From contig NZ_VKCZ01000005.1 in assembly GCF_009299835.1 (NCBI RefSeq), forward strand, positions 62,001 through 126,000: a DNA stretch of 64,000 nucleotides. Direction: 5' to 3'. The notes beneath the pieces are model-generated. The model saw nothing but the letters and a program-made list of their open reading frames with translations, had not been told where the DNA came from and ran no database searches. This document shows positions 41,809-49,748 of the stretch, one piece after another; the first letter of the stretch is position 1; each line of letters opens with the position of its first letter. The position numbers and the translations under genes were made by a program. The DNA is from Microlunatus speluncae. GTDB taxonomy: Bacteria; Actinomycetota; Actinomycetes; Propionibacteriales; Propionibacteriaceae.

Positions 41809-44055
41809 TCAGACCAGATAGAGGATGACGGTCGAGCCCTTCGGTGCCTTGGCCCGCTCGCCCGGATCGGAGTAGGCGACGAAGCCGAGGTTGAGGAAGT
41901 TGACCGGGGCCGGCCTGGTCTCGACCTTGAAGCCGGCGTCCTTCACCAGCTGGATCGCCTGGTCCTTCGGCATCGACCGGACGTTGGGCACGGTGACCAG
42001 CACCGGGCCGAGCGACTTGATCAGCTCGATGTCGTCGCCCTTGTGGCCGCTGCCCGAGTCGGGGGTCTGCTTGATCACCTGTCCGGCCGCGACGGTGTCG
42101 GAGTGCTCGGAGTTGATCTTGACCTTGAAGCCGTCGTCGGACAGCTCCCGCTCCGCCTTGGCCGCCGATTCGCCGGTGAAGTCCTTGATCTTGATCGGTT
42201 TCGGTCCCTTGGACAGCACCAGGTCGATCGGGGTCTGGCTCTTCAGCGAGGTGCCGGGCTTCTCGGAGGCCTCGAGCACGACGCCGACGTCGATCTTCTC
42301 GTGCCACTTGCCGCTCACCTCGCCGACCGCGAGATTGGCCTCGGTCAGCGCGATCCGGGCCTGCTCCTCGGTCTGCCCGACCAGCTTCGGCATCTCGTAC
42401 CGCTCCGGACCGAGGGAGAGGATCGCGGTCAGCTCGGAGCCGCCGAGGACCCGGCTACCGACGGCCGGCTCGGTGGAGACCACCGTGCCCTTCTTCACCG
42501 TCTCGCTGAAACCGTCGTCGAACTTCACGGTCAGCCCGGCGTCGGCGGCCGCCTGGGTCGCCTGCTCCTTCGTCATCCGGGTCAGGTCGGGGGCGCTGAC
42601 GTAGCGGCCCTCGACCAGATACCACCCGGTCACCGCGACGGCCGTGGTCAGCAGCAGCACCAGCACCATGATCACGATGCCGCGGCGGCGCCGGTGCTGG
42701 GCCCGCAGCTGCTGCGCGGCCAGCCGTTCCGATGGGACACCGGCGGCGGCCGGCCGCTCGTCGGTCCGGACCGCGGGCTGCGGCAGGGTCGGCGGGCCAG
42801 CGTCGAAGACGGACGGGGTCCGCGGCGTCCGGGCCCGGCGCAGGGTCGGGCTCGCCGGCGACCGGGCCGGCCGGACCGGCTGCCCGGTGGGCAGCACGGT
42901 CGGCGGGTCCTCGCCGGTCGGCGTGACCGCCACCGAGGCCACGGTGAGCGCCGTCGGTGAGGACGGCGCCGACGAGGTCGAGGTCGGGAACGGTGAGCTC
43001 GCGAACGGGGAGTCCGGAGACTGCGGCGACGGGTACGGCGGCGCGGGGGCCATGGCCCCCGGCTCGGGCAGCGCCGCCGCGAACAGCGGCATCGGCTGGG
43101 TGACCTCGGTGCCCGGGTCGTAGCCGGTGGGCCCGCGTAGCGCCAGGTCCTCGGTCAGCCGCGGATCGTCCGCCAGCCCCTCCCGCAGCGCCCCCTGGAC
43201 CCGGTGGATGTGGTTCAGCAGCACCCGGGCGTCGTGCGGCCGCAGCTCCGGCTGCCGGGCGGTCATCCGGGCGACCAGCGCGTCCAGGTACGGCGGCATC
43301 GGGGCGACCGTCTGGTACGTCGACGGGGCCGGCACGTCGTTGTGGACGTGGGCGTACGCGACCTGGATCGGGGTCTCGCCGGTGTGCGGCTTCCGTCCGG
43401 TGAGCAACTCGAAGAGCACCACGCCGAGGCTGTACACGTCGGACCGGGCGTCGGCCTTGCCGGTCACCACCAGCTCCGGCGGCAGGTAGGAGACGGTGCC
43501 GATCAGCACGCCCTGAGTCGCGGTCGAGGTCTGTGAGCTGACCGCCTTGGCCAGGCCGAAGTCGGCCACCTTGAGCTGGCCGCGGTCGGAGATCAGGACG
43601 TTCTCCGGCTTGATGTCGCGATGCACCAGGCCGGCATCGTGGGCGGCGGCGACCGCGCGCACCACCGGCTCGATCAGGTCCAGGGCCCGGTGCGGCGGCA
43701 TCGCGCCGTCCCGCCCGATCACGTCGCGCAGGGTCTGGCCCTCGACGTACTCCATCACGATGTACGGGCGGCGGCCCTGGCCACCGATGTCGTCGGCGCC
43801 CTGATCGAAGACCGCGACGACCTGGGGGTGGGACAGCCGGGCGGCGGCACGGGCCTCGCGGTCGAACTTCCGGGCGAACTCGACATCGTCGCCCAGGCCG
43901 ACATGCATCACCTTCACGGCGACGGTTCGAGCGAGCCTCGCGTCGACCGCTTGGTAGACCGTGGCCATGCCGCCACGGGCCAATCGACGGGTGATCCGGT
44001 AGCGCCCGTCGAGCACGCGACCCACCAAGGGGTCGCCAACGCTCGTCATCGTCAC
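41809..44055 (-). CDS. Transmembrane Ser/Thr protein kinase with four PASTA repeats (PknB/PknL type)
   Basis: GTG 44055 has GGAG five bases upstream; an ATG at 44049 is the alternative. The 748-residue protein has a kinase domain with glycine loop ([12 protein letters not shown]), VAVKVM lysine, catalytic H145-R-D147 (HRDIKPEN) and DFG (VADFGLAKA), a long Pro/Ser-rich juxtamembrane segment (about 320-470), one membrane helix ([20 protein letters not shown]), and four extracellular PASTA repeats ([64 protein letters not shown]) that sense muropeptides. Its place between aroG and the prenyl synthase resembles that of mycobacterial pknL, but the adjacent partner gene there is replaced. Confidence 0.95.
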   Translation of the reverse strand: MTMTSVGDPLVGRVLDGRYRITRRLARGGMATVYQAVDARLARTVAVKVMHVGLGDDVEFARKFDREARAAARLSHPQVVAVFDQGADDIGGQGRRPYIVMEYVEGQTLRDVIGRDGAMPPHRALDLIEPVVRAVAAAHDAGLVHRDIKPENVLISDRGQLKVADFGLAKAVSSQTSTATQGVLIGTVSYLPPELVVTGKADARSDVYSLGVVLFELLTGRKPHTGETPIQVAYAHVHNDVPAPSTYQTVAPMPPYLDALVARMTARQPELRPHDARVLLNHIHRVQGALREGLADDPRLTEDLALRGPTGYDPGTEVTQPMPLFAAALPEPGAMAPAPPYPSPQSPDSPFASSPFPTSTSSAPSSPTALTVASVAVTPTGEDPPTVLPTGQPVRPARSPASPTLRRARTPRTPSVFDAGPPTLPQPAVRTDERPAAAGVPSERLAAQQLRAQHRRRRGIVIMVLVLLLTTAVAVTGWYLVEGRYVSAPDLTRMTKEQATQAAADAGLTVKFDDGFSETVKKGTVVSTEPAVGSRVLGGSELTAILSLGPERYEMPKLVGQTEEQARIALTEANLAVGEVSGKWHEKIDVGVVLEASEKPGTSLKSQTPIDLVLSKGPKPIKIKDFTGESAAKAERELSDDGFKVKINSEHSDTVAAGQVIKQTPDSGSGHKGDDIELIKSLGPVLVTVPNVRSMPKDQAIQLVKDAGFKVETRPAPVNFLNLGFVAYSDPGERAKAPKGSTVILYLV

Positions 44056-44301
44056 GCCTGCTCCAAACACGGTGGGGAAGTGGCCGTGTTGGCCTGCATC
44101 GGAGTCTAGGAGGGGACGGGTCGAATGCAGTTCCGGCGCGCCGCGCCCACCTCGAATCGGCCCCTGCGGACCTCGTTCCCCCGACACGAAAGATCGTCTC
44201 CCGAACTGCTCGCCTGCCCACCGGACGGTCCGGTGGACCCCTCGATTCTGCCTGGTGCCCGAAGCGCGGGCGACCCGCCGGGGACTGTCGGCGCCGACGG
44301 C

Positions 44302-44307
44302 TACCGT
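44302..44307 (+). promoter_or_regulatory. -10 box TACCGT, leaderless start
   Basis: TACCGT ends seven bases before the GTG at 44315. Confidence 0.45.
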
Positions 44308-44314
44308 CGACCGG

Positions 44315-44758
44315 GTGACGACGACAAGCGGCCTGGACAGTGGTAGCGCCCTCGGACCGGAGCGGCTGGAGCGGGTCAACCGGCGCCTGGCGACCAACCT
44401 GATCGCCTGGCTGACCACGGTCGACCGGGCCGGCCAGCCACACAGCGTCCCGGTCTGGTTCCTGCACTCCTTCGACCAGACCTTCCTGGTCTACACCCGG
44501 CCGGACAAGCGCAAGCTGGCCAACATCGAGCACAACCCGCGGGTCAGCCTGGCGCTCGACGTCACCGACATCGGCCGGGACGTGATCCGGGTCGAGGGTC
44601 GGGCGCGGGTCGATCCGACCCAGCCGCCGGCCGACCAGCAGCCCGCCTTCACGGCGAAGTACGCGGAGCGGATCGGTGCCCTGTTCGACTCGGCGGCCGA
44701 CTACGCGCGGCTGTTCTCGGTCCCGATCGTGATCGAGCCGACCAGACTGCTGGCCTGA
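44315..44758 (+). CDS. PPOX-class F420- or FMN-dependent oxidoreductase
   Basis: The 147-residue protein has the split-barrel pattern of the pyridoxamine 5'-phosphate oxidase superfamily: [25 protein letters not shown] (cited in two parts) with the flavin/F420 binding R and [25 protein letters not shown] and [10 protein letters not shown]. Such proteins often bind F420 in actinobacteria. It is separated from the kinase start by 259 bases and has its own leaderless start. Confidence 0.85.
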   Translation: MTTTSGLDSGSALGPERLERVNRRLATNLIAWLTTVDRAGQPHSVPVWFLHSFDQTFLVYTRPDKRKLANIEHNPRVSLALDVTDIGRDVIRVEGRARVDPTQPPADQQPAFTAKYAERIGALFDSAADYARLFSVPIVIEPTRLLA

Positions 44759-44772
44759 GCCTCGGTGTTGCA

Positions 44773-44808
44773 TTGCGTAACTCTTACCTCAAAGCTACCT
44801 TTAAGGTA
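44773..44808 (+). promoter_or_regulatory. Promoter and palindromic operator of the toxin-antitoxin-like pair
   Basis: TTGCGT (44773-44778) and TACCTT (44796-44801) are spaced by 17 bases. The -10 box is the left half of a perfect palindrome TACCTT-T-AAGGTA (44796-44808). The predicted start point coincides with the ATG at 44808, so the mRNA is leaderless and the palindrome would allow autorepression. Confidence 0.6.
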
Positions 44809-45287
44809 TGGCTGACATGCAGGAAGTGACGTTCACCGAGCTGATTCAGCGACCGGTCGACACGGTCGCCAAGCTGAAGCAGTCCCCCCGTCAGGCGCTA
44901 CGCCTCCATCGCCGTGGTGTCGAGGAGGATCTCGTTCTTGTCGGTGCCACCCGAGCGGCTCAGGAGGAGCAGATTGTCGGTGTCGCGGTGCGCCTCCTGC
45001 GAGCAGTCATGAACGATCCGGCGACCCGATCCCACTATCTGCTCGATCTACTTCCTGCGGTCTTCGCCTGGGTGCGGTTCCTACCCGGCAGTGATCGGAT
45101 CGCGTTCACCCAGGAACTTGTCGACGTGATGGAGGCCGGAGTCGAGATCGACAACTACGCCGCGGTGCTCGCGGTGATCGAGCAGTGGCGGCACTCCGCT
45201 GAGGTGTATGCCGACCCGGAGCTTCTTCAGTCCCTTCGGGGGGCGGCCCTCACCGATGCGGGCCCGGTGCCTGCACCGATGGCGTGA
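44808..45287 (+). CDS. Prevent-host-death-like antitoxin with C-terminal extension
   Basis: The 159-residue protein starts (ATG 44808, or ATG 44817) with the Phd-like strand-helix pattern VTFTELIQRPVDTVAKLKQS and the RRGVEEDLVLVGA turn. The second half (about 55-150) is helical and may bind the toxin. Such longer Phd-family proteins are often followed by a small toxin gene, as here, nine bases later. GC is lower than in the surroundings, so the pair may have been acquired. Confidence 0.7.
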   Translation: MADMQEVTFTELIQRPVDTVAKLKQSPRQALRLHRRGVEEDLVLVGATRAAQEEQIVGVAVRLLRAVMNDPATRSHYLLDLLPAVFAWVRFLPGSDRIAFTQELVDVMEAGVEIDNYAAVLAVIEQWRHSAEVYADPELLQSLRGAALTDAGPVPAPMA

Positions 45288-45296
45288 CCTGCGGCT

Positions 45297-45638
45297 GTGG
45301 CGCCCAAACGTAAGGAACGAGTGGCCCCGCCGCCGGGCCCAGAAGAATGGGACGTTCGGTACGGGAACAGCGAGGCGGTACGCGGCTGGGATGAGTTGTG
45401 CTCACAGGCAGCCACGAACACGCGACGTGCCTCGGAACAGCTCCGGACCCAGCCTCGAGTCGTGCCGTCGACTCCGCGGCAACATCGGCTCAAGGGCGAG
45501 TTGGGCACGAACCATGGCTACGAGCAATGGCAGATCGAAGTCACCGCGGCCGGTCGGATCTGGTATTGGATCGACGATGGAAATCGCGTCGTCTGGATCG
45601 CTCATGCGGGTACAGGTCATCCGAAAGCAACCGAATAG
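45297..45638 (+). CDS. Small basic toxin-like protein (ParE/RelE-like)
   Basis: The GTG at 45297 opens a 113-residue protein with a basic N-terminus and a fold signature of RelE/ParE toxins: helical region (VRGWDELCSQAATNTRRASEQL), LKGELG, then the strands QWQIEVTAAGRIWYWID and VVWIAHAGTGHPK with the basic end. These toxins cleave ribosome-bound mRNA or inhibit gyrase. It follows the Phd-like gene by nine bases. The functional assignment rests on pattern and context, not on an exact match. Confidence 0.65.
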   Translation: MAPKRKERVAPPPGPEEWDVRYGNSEAVRGWDELCSQAATNTRRASEQLRTQPRVVPSTPRQHRLKGELGTNHGYEQWQIEVTAAGRIWYWIDDGNRVVWIAHAGTGHPKATE

Positions 45639-45751
45639 CGGACGCAGGTCGTGCCGCCCCTGCATCGTGCGGGCGCTGCGATGGGTCGTCAGTCCTGGTA
45701 GTGCGGCATGTCGCGAGGAGTTTGGCACCGCAGGTCGAGGACAAGCAGCAC

Positions 45752-45757
45752 TAGGCT
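45752..45757 (+). promoter_or_regulatory. -10 box TAGGCT, leaderless start
   Basis: TAGGCT in CACTAGGCTGACC ends seven bases before GTG 45765. The same 13 bases recur ahead of metF. Confidence 0.5.
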
Positions 45758-45764
45758 GACCGGC

Positions 45765-46496
45765 GTGACCGCACTGCTGGGGCTCGGCGCCCGACTGCGA
45801 CTGGCCAGGCTCTATCTGGTCACCGACGCCCGCACCGACTCCGGTGACCTGGCCGAGTTCCTGGCGGCCGCGTTCCGAGGCGGGGTCGGCATCGTGCAGC
45901 TGGCGTCGGCCGGACTGAAGGACCGACAGCTCGACCAGGCCGTGCAGCTCGCCCGGGCCGCGGCTGAGCCGTACCAGGGGCTGGTCGTGGTGCACGCCTC
46001 GGCCGAGTCCGGACCGGCGGAGGCCGACCTGCTGCACCTGAGCCAGCAGGACGGGCCGGCCGCGGCGGCGCGCCGGAAGGTGCACCGGTACGCGCTGATC
46101 GGGCGGACCTGTCACTCCCGGGCCGACGTCGACGCGGCGATCACCGACCCGGACACGGACTACTTCAGTGTCGGCCCGATCCACCCGACGCCCGGGGCGC
46201 CGGGCCGGCGAGCGGTCGGCCTCGACCTGGTGCGTTACGCGGCGCGGGTGGCCCCGGTCGCGGACCCGAAGTCCAAGCCCTGGTTCCCGATCGGCGGGAT
46301 CGACGCGGAGACGATCGACGAGGTGATCGAGGCGGGCGCCCGGCGGGTCGCGGTGGTCCGGGCGATCACCCGGGCCGACGATCCCGAGGCCGCGGCGCGC
46401 GGGCTGAGCCGGCGGCTGCGTCAGGCCTGGCGGGCCGACCCGGTGATGGAGGCCTACACCCTGGCCGCGGCCGCCTGGACCGGACCGAACCGCTGA
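45765..46496 (+). CDS. Thiamine phosphate synthase-like protein, degenerate active site
   Basis: The 243-residue protein has the ThiE TIM-barrel pattern: RLYLVTDAR, GGVGIVQLA, HLSQQD, IGRTCHS, FSVGPIHPTPG and the phosphate loops IGGI and GARRVAVVRAI. The lysine-containing REK motif after the third strand (IQLREK in most ThiE proteins) is replaced by ASAGLKD, and the N-D-R motif of VNDR is replaced by VHASA. These positions bind the pyrimidine and pyrophosphate, so catalysis may be altered. No other thiamine gene is in the window. Confidence 0.75.
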   Translation: MTALLGLGARLRLARLYLVTDARTDSGDLAEFLAAAFRGGVGIVQLASAGLKDRQLDQAVQLARAAAEPYQGLVVVHASAESGPAEADLLHLSQQDGPAAAARRKVHRYALIGRTCHSRADVDAAITDPDTDYFSVGPIHPTPGAPGRRAVGLDLVRYAARVAPVADPKSKPWFPIGGIDAETIDEVIEAGARRVAVVRAITRADDPEAAARGLSRRLRQAWRADPVMEAYTLAAAAWTGPNR

Positions 46497-46503
46497 TCCG
46501 CCG

Positions 46504-46902
46504 ATGATCACTCCCACGGCCCGGTGGCTGGCCGGCCTGCTCGCGGCGCTCGCTTTGTTGATCACCGGCTGTGCCGTGGGCGTCGTCGCGCCGCCCGTCA
46601 CCGAACGCGATGCCGAGTCCGGACTGGAGCTGGTCGACCTCGATCAACTTCCGGCCGAGGCCCGGCGGACGGCCGACCTGATCAGAGCCGGCGGGCCCTT
46701 CCCGTACCGCAAGGACGGCGCGGCGTTCGGCAACCGCGAGGGGTTGCTGCCCGATCGTCCGTCCGGCTACTACCGGGAGTTCACGGTGCCGACGCCGGGG
46801 GAGGACGATCGCGGCGCGCGCCGGATCGTGACCGGCGACGACGACCGCATCCTCTACTACACGGATGACCACTACCAGTCGTTCCGGAGGATCCGATCAT
46901 GA
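46504..46902 (+). CDS. Lipid-anchored guanyl-specific ribonuclease (RNase Sa/barnase family)
   Basis: The 132-residue protein has a lipobox at C23 (LITGC) and a C-terminal microbial RNase domain: GGPFPYRKDGAAFGNREG, then YYREFTVPTPG with catalytic E92, ARRIVTGDD with R106/R107, and YYTDDHYQSF with H123. These correspond to E54, R65 and H85 of RNase Sa. It would cleave RNA after G outside the cell. The next gene encodes the matching barstar, with a four-base ATGA overlap, so the pair is a secreted toxin with its immunity protein. Confidence 0.93.
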   Translation: MITPTARWLAGLLAALALLITGCAVGVVAPPVTERDAESGLELVDLDQLPAEARRTADLIRAGGPFPYRKDGAAFGNREGLLPDRPSGYYREFTVPTPGEDDRGARRIVTGDDDRILYYTDDHYQSFRRIRS

Positions 46903-47279
46903 CCGAAGATCTTGACGCCCTGCTCGATGGGTCGCGCCGATCCGGGGTGTACCGGATCGGTCCGGGCGAGTCGAGCCTGGCCGGGCGGCTCAGCGCCGCC
47001 GGCTGGCGAACGGTGGTCGTGGTCGAGCCGTTCGATGACCTGAACGGGTTCTATGACCGGATCGCCGGTGACCTCGGCTTCCCCGGCTACTTCGGCCGCA
47101 ACCTCGACGCGCTGTGGGACTCGCTGACCGACCTGATCGATCCGACGGCGGTGATCATCAAGGACTGGAGCCGGTTCGCGGTGCCGCAGCCGGCGGACTG
47201 GCAGCGGCTGCTCTCCGTGCTGGAGGACCGGACCCGGCAGGGCGCCCCGTTCGCGGTGCTGCTGACCGGCCCGGAGTGA
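46899..47279 (+). CDS. Barstar-family RNase inhibitor
   Basis: The 126-residue protein shows the barstar pattern: VVVEPFDDLNGFYDRIAGDLGFPGYFGRNLDALWDSLTDL, cited by FYDRIA, YFGRNLDALWDSL and DLIDPTAVI. The acidic helix with D and W that plugs the RNase active site is intact. It binds the enzyme encoded just upstream while it is still inside the cell. The ATG at 46899 overlaps the RNase stop. Confidence 0.93.
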   Translation: MTEDLDALLDGSRRSGVYRIGPGESSLAGRLSAAGWRTVVVVEPFDDLNGFYDRIAGDLGFPGYFGRNLDALWDSLTDLIDPTAVIIKDWSRFAVPQPADWQRLLSVLEDRTRQGAPFAVLLTGPE

Positions 47280-47332
47280 TCTTCGCCGGTTCGGTGCGAT
47301 CACGGGGTTGAACGTGCCGTTACGTCATGTTC

Positions 47333-47338
47333 TAGCGT
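47333..47338 (+). promoter_or_regulatory. -10 box TAGCGT, leaderless start
   Basis: TAGCGT ends seven bases before ATG 47346. TTGAAC lies 19 bases upstream. Confidence 0.45.
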
Positions 47339-47345
47339 GCGGGCT

Positions 47346-47708
47346 ATGGATACTTCAACGGTGGCGGGACTGTCCCTGATCATGGCGACCAACGACGACG
47401 TGGCGCGGGCCGCCGCATTCCTCGGTGCGCTGGGCCTCGAGGTCGCCGGTGACGACGGCTTCGTCGAGGTGAAGGGGCCGTCGATCAACCTGACGATCAT
47501 GCGCGGCGCGATGGTCGACGTGCCGCCGCTCGGCGGGCTGCTGTTCCAGGTGGCCGTCGCCGATGTGGACGCGGCGGCCAAGCTCGCCGCCGACAACGGG
47601 GGAGAGGTCGTGCTCGGGCCGATGACGACGGACTGGGGCAGCTACTCCGCCTACGTCCGCGGGCCGGCCGGGCTCACGGTCGAGTTGATCACCCCGACCG
47701 CCGGCTGA
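47346..47708 (+). CDS. VOC-superfamily glyoxalase-like protein, 120 aa
   Basis: A single-module VOC protein: LSLIMATNDDVARAAAFLGALG, LTIMRGAMVDVPPLGGLLFQVAVADVDAAA (cited in part), VLGPMTTDWGSYSAYVRGPAGLTVELI. It forms a dimer to make one active site. It is three bases from the MerR gene and shares its fold with the C-terminal domain of that regulator, which suggests a common ligand. Confidence 0.85.
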   Translation: MDTSTVAGLSLIMATNDDVARAAAFLGALGLEVAGDDGFVEVKGPSINLTIMRGAMVDVPPLGGLLFQVAVADVDAAAKLAADNGGEVVLGPMTTDWGSYSAYVRGPAGLTVELITPTAG

Positions 47709-47711
47709 GCG

Positions 47712-48500
47712 GTGCCGGACCCGGACCCGAGTCCGCACTGGCGGGTCGGCGCGCTGAGCACCGCCACCGGGCTGACCGTACGGACGCTGCACCACTACAA
47801 CCAGATCGGGCTGCTGACGCCGGCCGGGCGGAGCGGCGGCGGTCACCGGCTCTATTCGGCCGACGACGTGCGCCGGCTGATGATCATCGTCATCCTGCGC
47901 CGGGCCGGTTTGGGGCTGGCCGAGATCAAGCGCGTCCTGGACCGGGACGAGGTCGACGTGGCCGCGCTGATCGAGCGGCAGACGAAGGATCTCGAATCGG
48001 CGCTGATCGACACCGTGGCCTTCGGCCGGCGGCTGCGGGAGGCACCGATCGAGGAGCTGAGCCGGGACCCGACCCGAGTCCGCGAGTTGATCAACTGGGT
48101 GCAACCGAACCCGATCACGGCGCAGCCGGTCGTCTTCCTGGTCTACGCCGACGTCGAGCTGGCCCACCGGACCTTGATCGAGATGTTCGGCTTCGGTCCC
48201 GGCGTGATCGCCCGCGGCGACGACGGCAGCGTCGGCTACGCGGAGCTGTCCGGACCGATAGGCAACATCCGGCTGCACGGGCCCCGGCCGGGGCTGAGCG
48301 CGCCCGACCCGGCGGCCGAGCCGTCGGCGATGACCGTCGTCGGGGTAGCGGACGTGGCGGCCCACTTCGACCGCGCGGTGCGCGCCGGCGCCACGATCGA
48401 GCGGCCGTTGCGGACCCTGTTCGGCGCCCGGGAATATCTCGCTTTCGATCATGAACACCACCTGTGGTGCTTCCAGCAGGAGTTGCCGGCCGGTCCGTGA
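47712..48500 (+). CDS. MerR-family regulator with C-terminal VOC-like domain
   Basis: The 262-residue protein (GTG 47712) begins with a MerR headpiece (VGALSTATGLTVRTLHHYNQIGLLTPAGRS, cited by GALSTATGL, TLHHYNQIGLL and GGHRLYS) and a dimerisation helix (LGLAEIKRVLDRDEVD). The C-terminal half (about 150-255) is not a TipA or metal domain but a VOC-like fold (VVFLVYADVELAHRTLIEMFG; YLAFDHEHHLWCFQQ). Being next to a free-standing VOC protein, it is likely to sense the substrate or product of that protein. Confidence 0.85.
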   Translation: MPDPDPSPHWRVGALSTATGLTVRTLHHYNQIGLLTPAGRSGGGHRLYSADDVRRLMIIVILRRAGLGLAEIKRVLDRDEVDVAALIERQTKDLESALIDTVAFGRRLREAPIEELSRDPTRVRELINWVQPNPITAQPVVFLVYADVELAHRTLIEMFGFGPGVIARGDDGSVGYAELSGPIGNIRLHGPRPGLSAPDPAAEPSAMTVVGVADVAAHFDRAVRAGATIERPLRTLFGAREYLAFDHEHHLWCFQQELPAGP

Positions 48501-48505
48501 TCCGG

Positions 48506-49147
48506 CTACTCCAGCTCGAGTCGCTTGGCCGCCTTCTTGGCCTGCTTGAGCGGCAGGCCGCGGGTCTCGACCGGCAGCCGCCAGACCTCGGAGCCGCCCA
48601 TCAGGGTGTAGGCGTTGACCTTGATCACCGGAGCCCCGGGCGGAGCGGCCCGGGCACTGCCGCGCTGCGAATTGCCGCCCATCAGGGCGAAGCCGCCGAG
48701 CTGGACCTCGACCGAGTCGGGCAGGTAGATCGTGGTGCCGCCCATCATCGCGTAGATCGTGATCACGATCTCTTCGGCGTCGAACACCGCGTTGCGCAGA
48801 TCGATGTCGCTGCCGCCCATGAACGCGATCGCCCGGAACCGGTCGCCGACCCAGAAGCGACCCTCCCGGTCGTTGCCGCCCATGACCGCGATGTCCCAGG
48901 CGAGCGGGTGGCCGCGGCGCGGCGGGAGCACGGCGACCTCGGCCTCGGTCGGCAGATCGGCGGTCAGCGGCACCAGCTCGGCGTGGGTCTTGGCGCCCGC
49001 CGCCTGCTCGATCCGATCCGACAACTCGTCCAAGGTGAGCCGCCCTTCGCCGGCATGGCGATTGAGCTCCTCGATCACCTGGTCCCGTTCGGCGTCGGAG
49101 GCCCGGAGCCGGTCGGGCGGCGCGGGTTCTGGCCGGTGGTCGTCCAT
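48506..49147 (-). CDS. DUF1707 / LiaF-like (DUF2154) protein
   Basis: The 213-residue protein starts at ATG 49147 (GAGGAG upstream). Residues 12-65 are the DUF1707 helical domain (RASDAERDQVIEELNRHAGEGRLTLDELSDR), with the conserved Leu-Arg-x-Ser-Asp and D-E-R motifs. The remainder contains four LiaF-like beta repeats with MGG (IAVMGGNDREG; IAFMGGSDID; YAMMGGTTIYLP; FALMGGNSQRG; TLMGGSEVWRLP). LiaF-type proteins regulate envelope-stress kinases, and the MGG repeats form a right-handed beta helix. It has no membrane segment. Confidence 0.88.
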   Translation of the reverse strand: MDDHRPEPAPPDRLRASDAERDQVIEELNRHAGEGRLTLDELSDRIEQAAGAKTHAELVPLTADLPTEAEVAVLPPRRGHPLAWDIAVMGGNDREGRFWVGDRFRAIAFMGGSDIDLRNAVFDAEEIVITIYAMMGGTTIYLPDSVEVQLGGFALMGGNSQRGSARAAPPGAPVIKVNAYTLMGGSEVWRLPVETRGLPLKQAKKAAKRLELE

Positions 49148-49377
49148 GTCGGGCTCCTCAACACCTCGTCGGCGGCGGGCGCGACGCTCAGGAAGTACGG
49201 CCATCCTACTAAGCGGCCGCCGACGGTTCGGTCGTCCGACCGGCTCAGCCCGGATCCACCGATGATCTTGGTCGTGGTGTCGCGCCAACCAGGTGCACCC
49301 ATCGAGGGGACCCGAGCCGACAGGCTTCGGTCGCTCGAGGTCGGCCGGGCAGGTCCGCTCGGTGCCCGCCGGGGAAT

Positions 49378-49609
49378 GAAAGACGCGCCAAGGACGGGCG
49401 GGTTGCGGCGTTTCCTGGGAATGTCCGGCCGGGTACCGGTTGGGCTGTGGTCGGGTTCATCGACTGTGACGTTTCCCGGCTCGATCGGCACGGAACGGGC
49501 GGGAAACGTCACAGTGGATGGCCAGCCGGCGGTTTCGCCGCTCGACACCGGCGCCCGGCCGCGTGACGTGGCGGACCGCCTTGACCCGCCCGTCCTTGGT
49601 GCGTCTTTC
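49378..49609. repeat. 232-base nested giant hairpin
   Basis: The gap 49148-49748 has no credible gene. An outer pair AAAGACGCxCCAAGGACGGG (49379-49403 with 49584-49608, 24 of 25 pairs in a wide sense) encloses a perfect inner 15-bp stem CTGTGACGTTTCCCG (49464-49478) with CGGGAAACGTCACAG (49500-49514). Between outer and inner arms, GGCCGGGTACCGGT and ACACCGGCGCCCGGCC pair partly. The element therefore behaves as one long imperfect hairpin. Confidence 0.75.
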
Positions 49610-49650
49610 CGGCCGTCGGGCCGAAACCGAAGGGGCACTCATCCGGCCTG

Positions 49651-49675
49651 CCCTTCGACAGGCTCAGGGAACGAA
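49651..49675 (-). repeat. REP-like CCCTTCGACAGGCTCAGGGA copy
   Basis: This is a further copy of the motif found at 38414 and 38519, here in reverse orientation, 74 bases from the stop of the D-aminoacylase gene. Confidence 0.75.
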
Positions 49676-49748
49676 CACCCTCGTTCCCGCCCAGCCCGAA
49701 CAGAAATCGCGACACCACAGATCCAAGATCATCGGTGGATCCAGGCTC

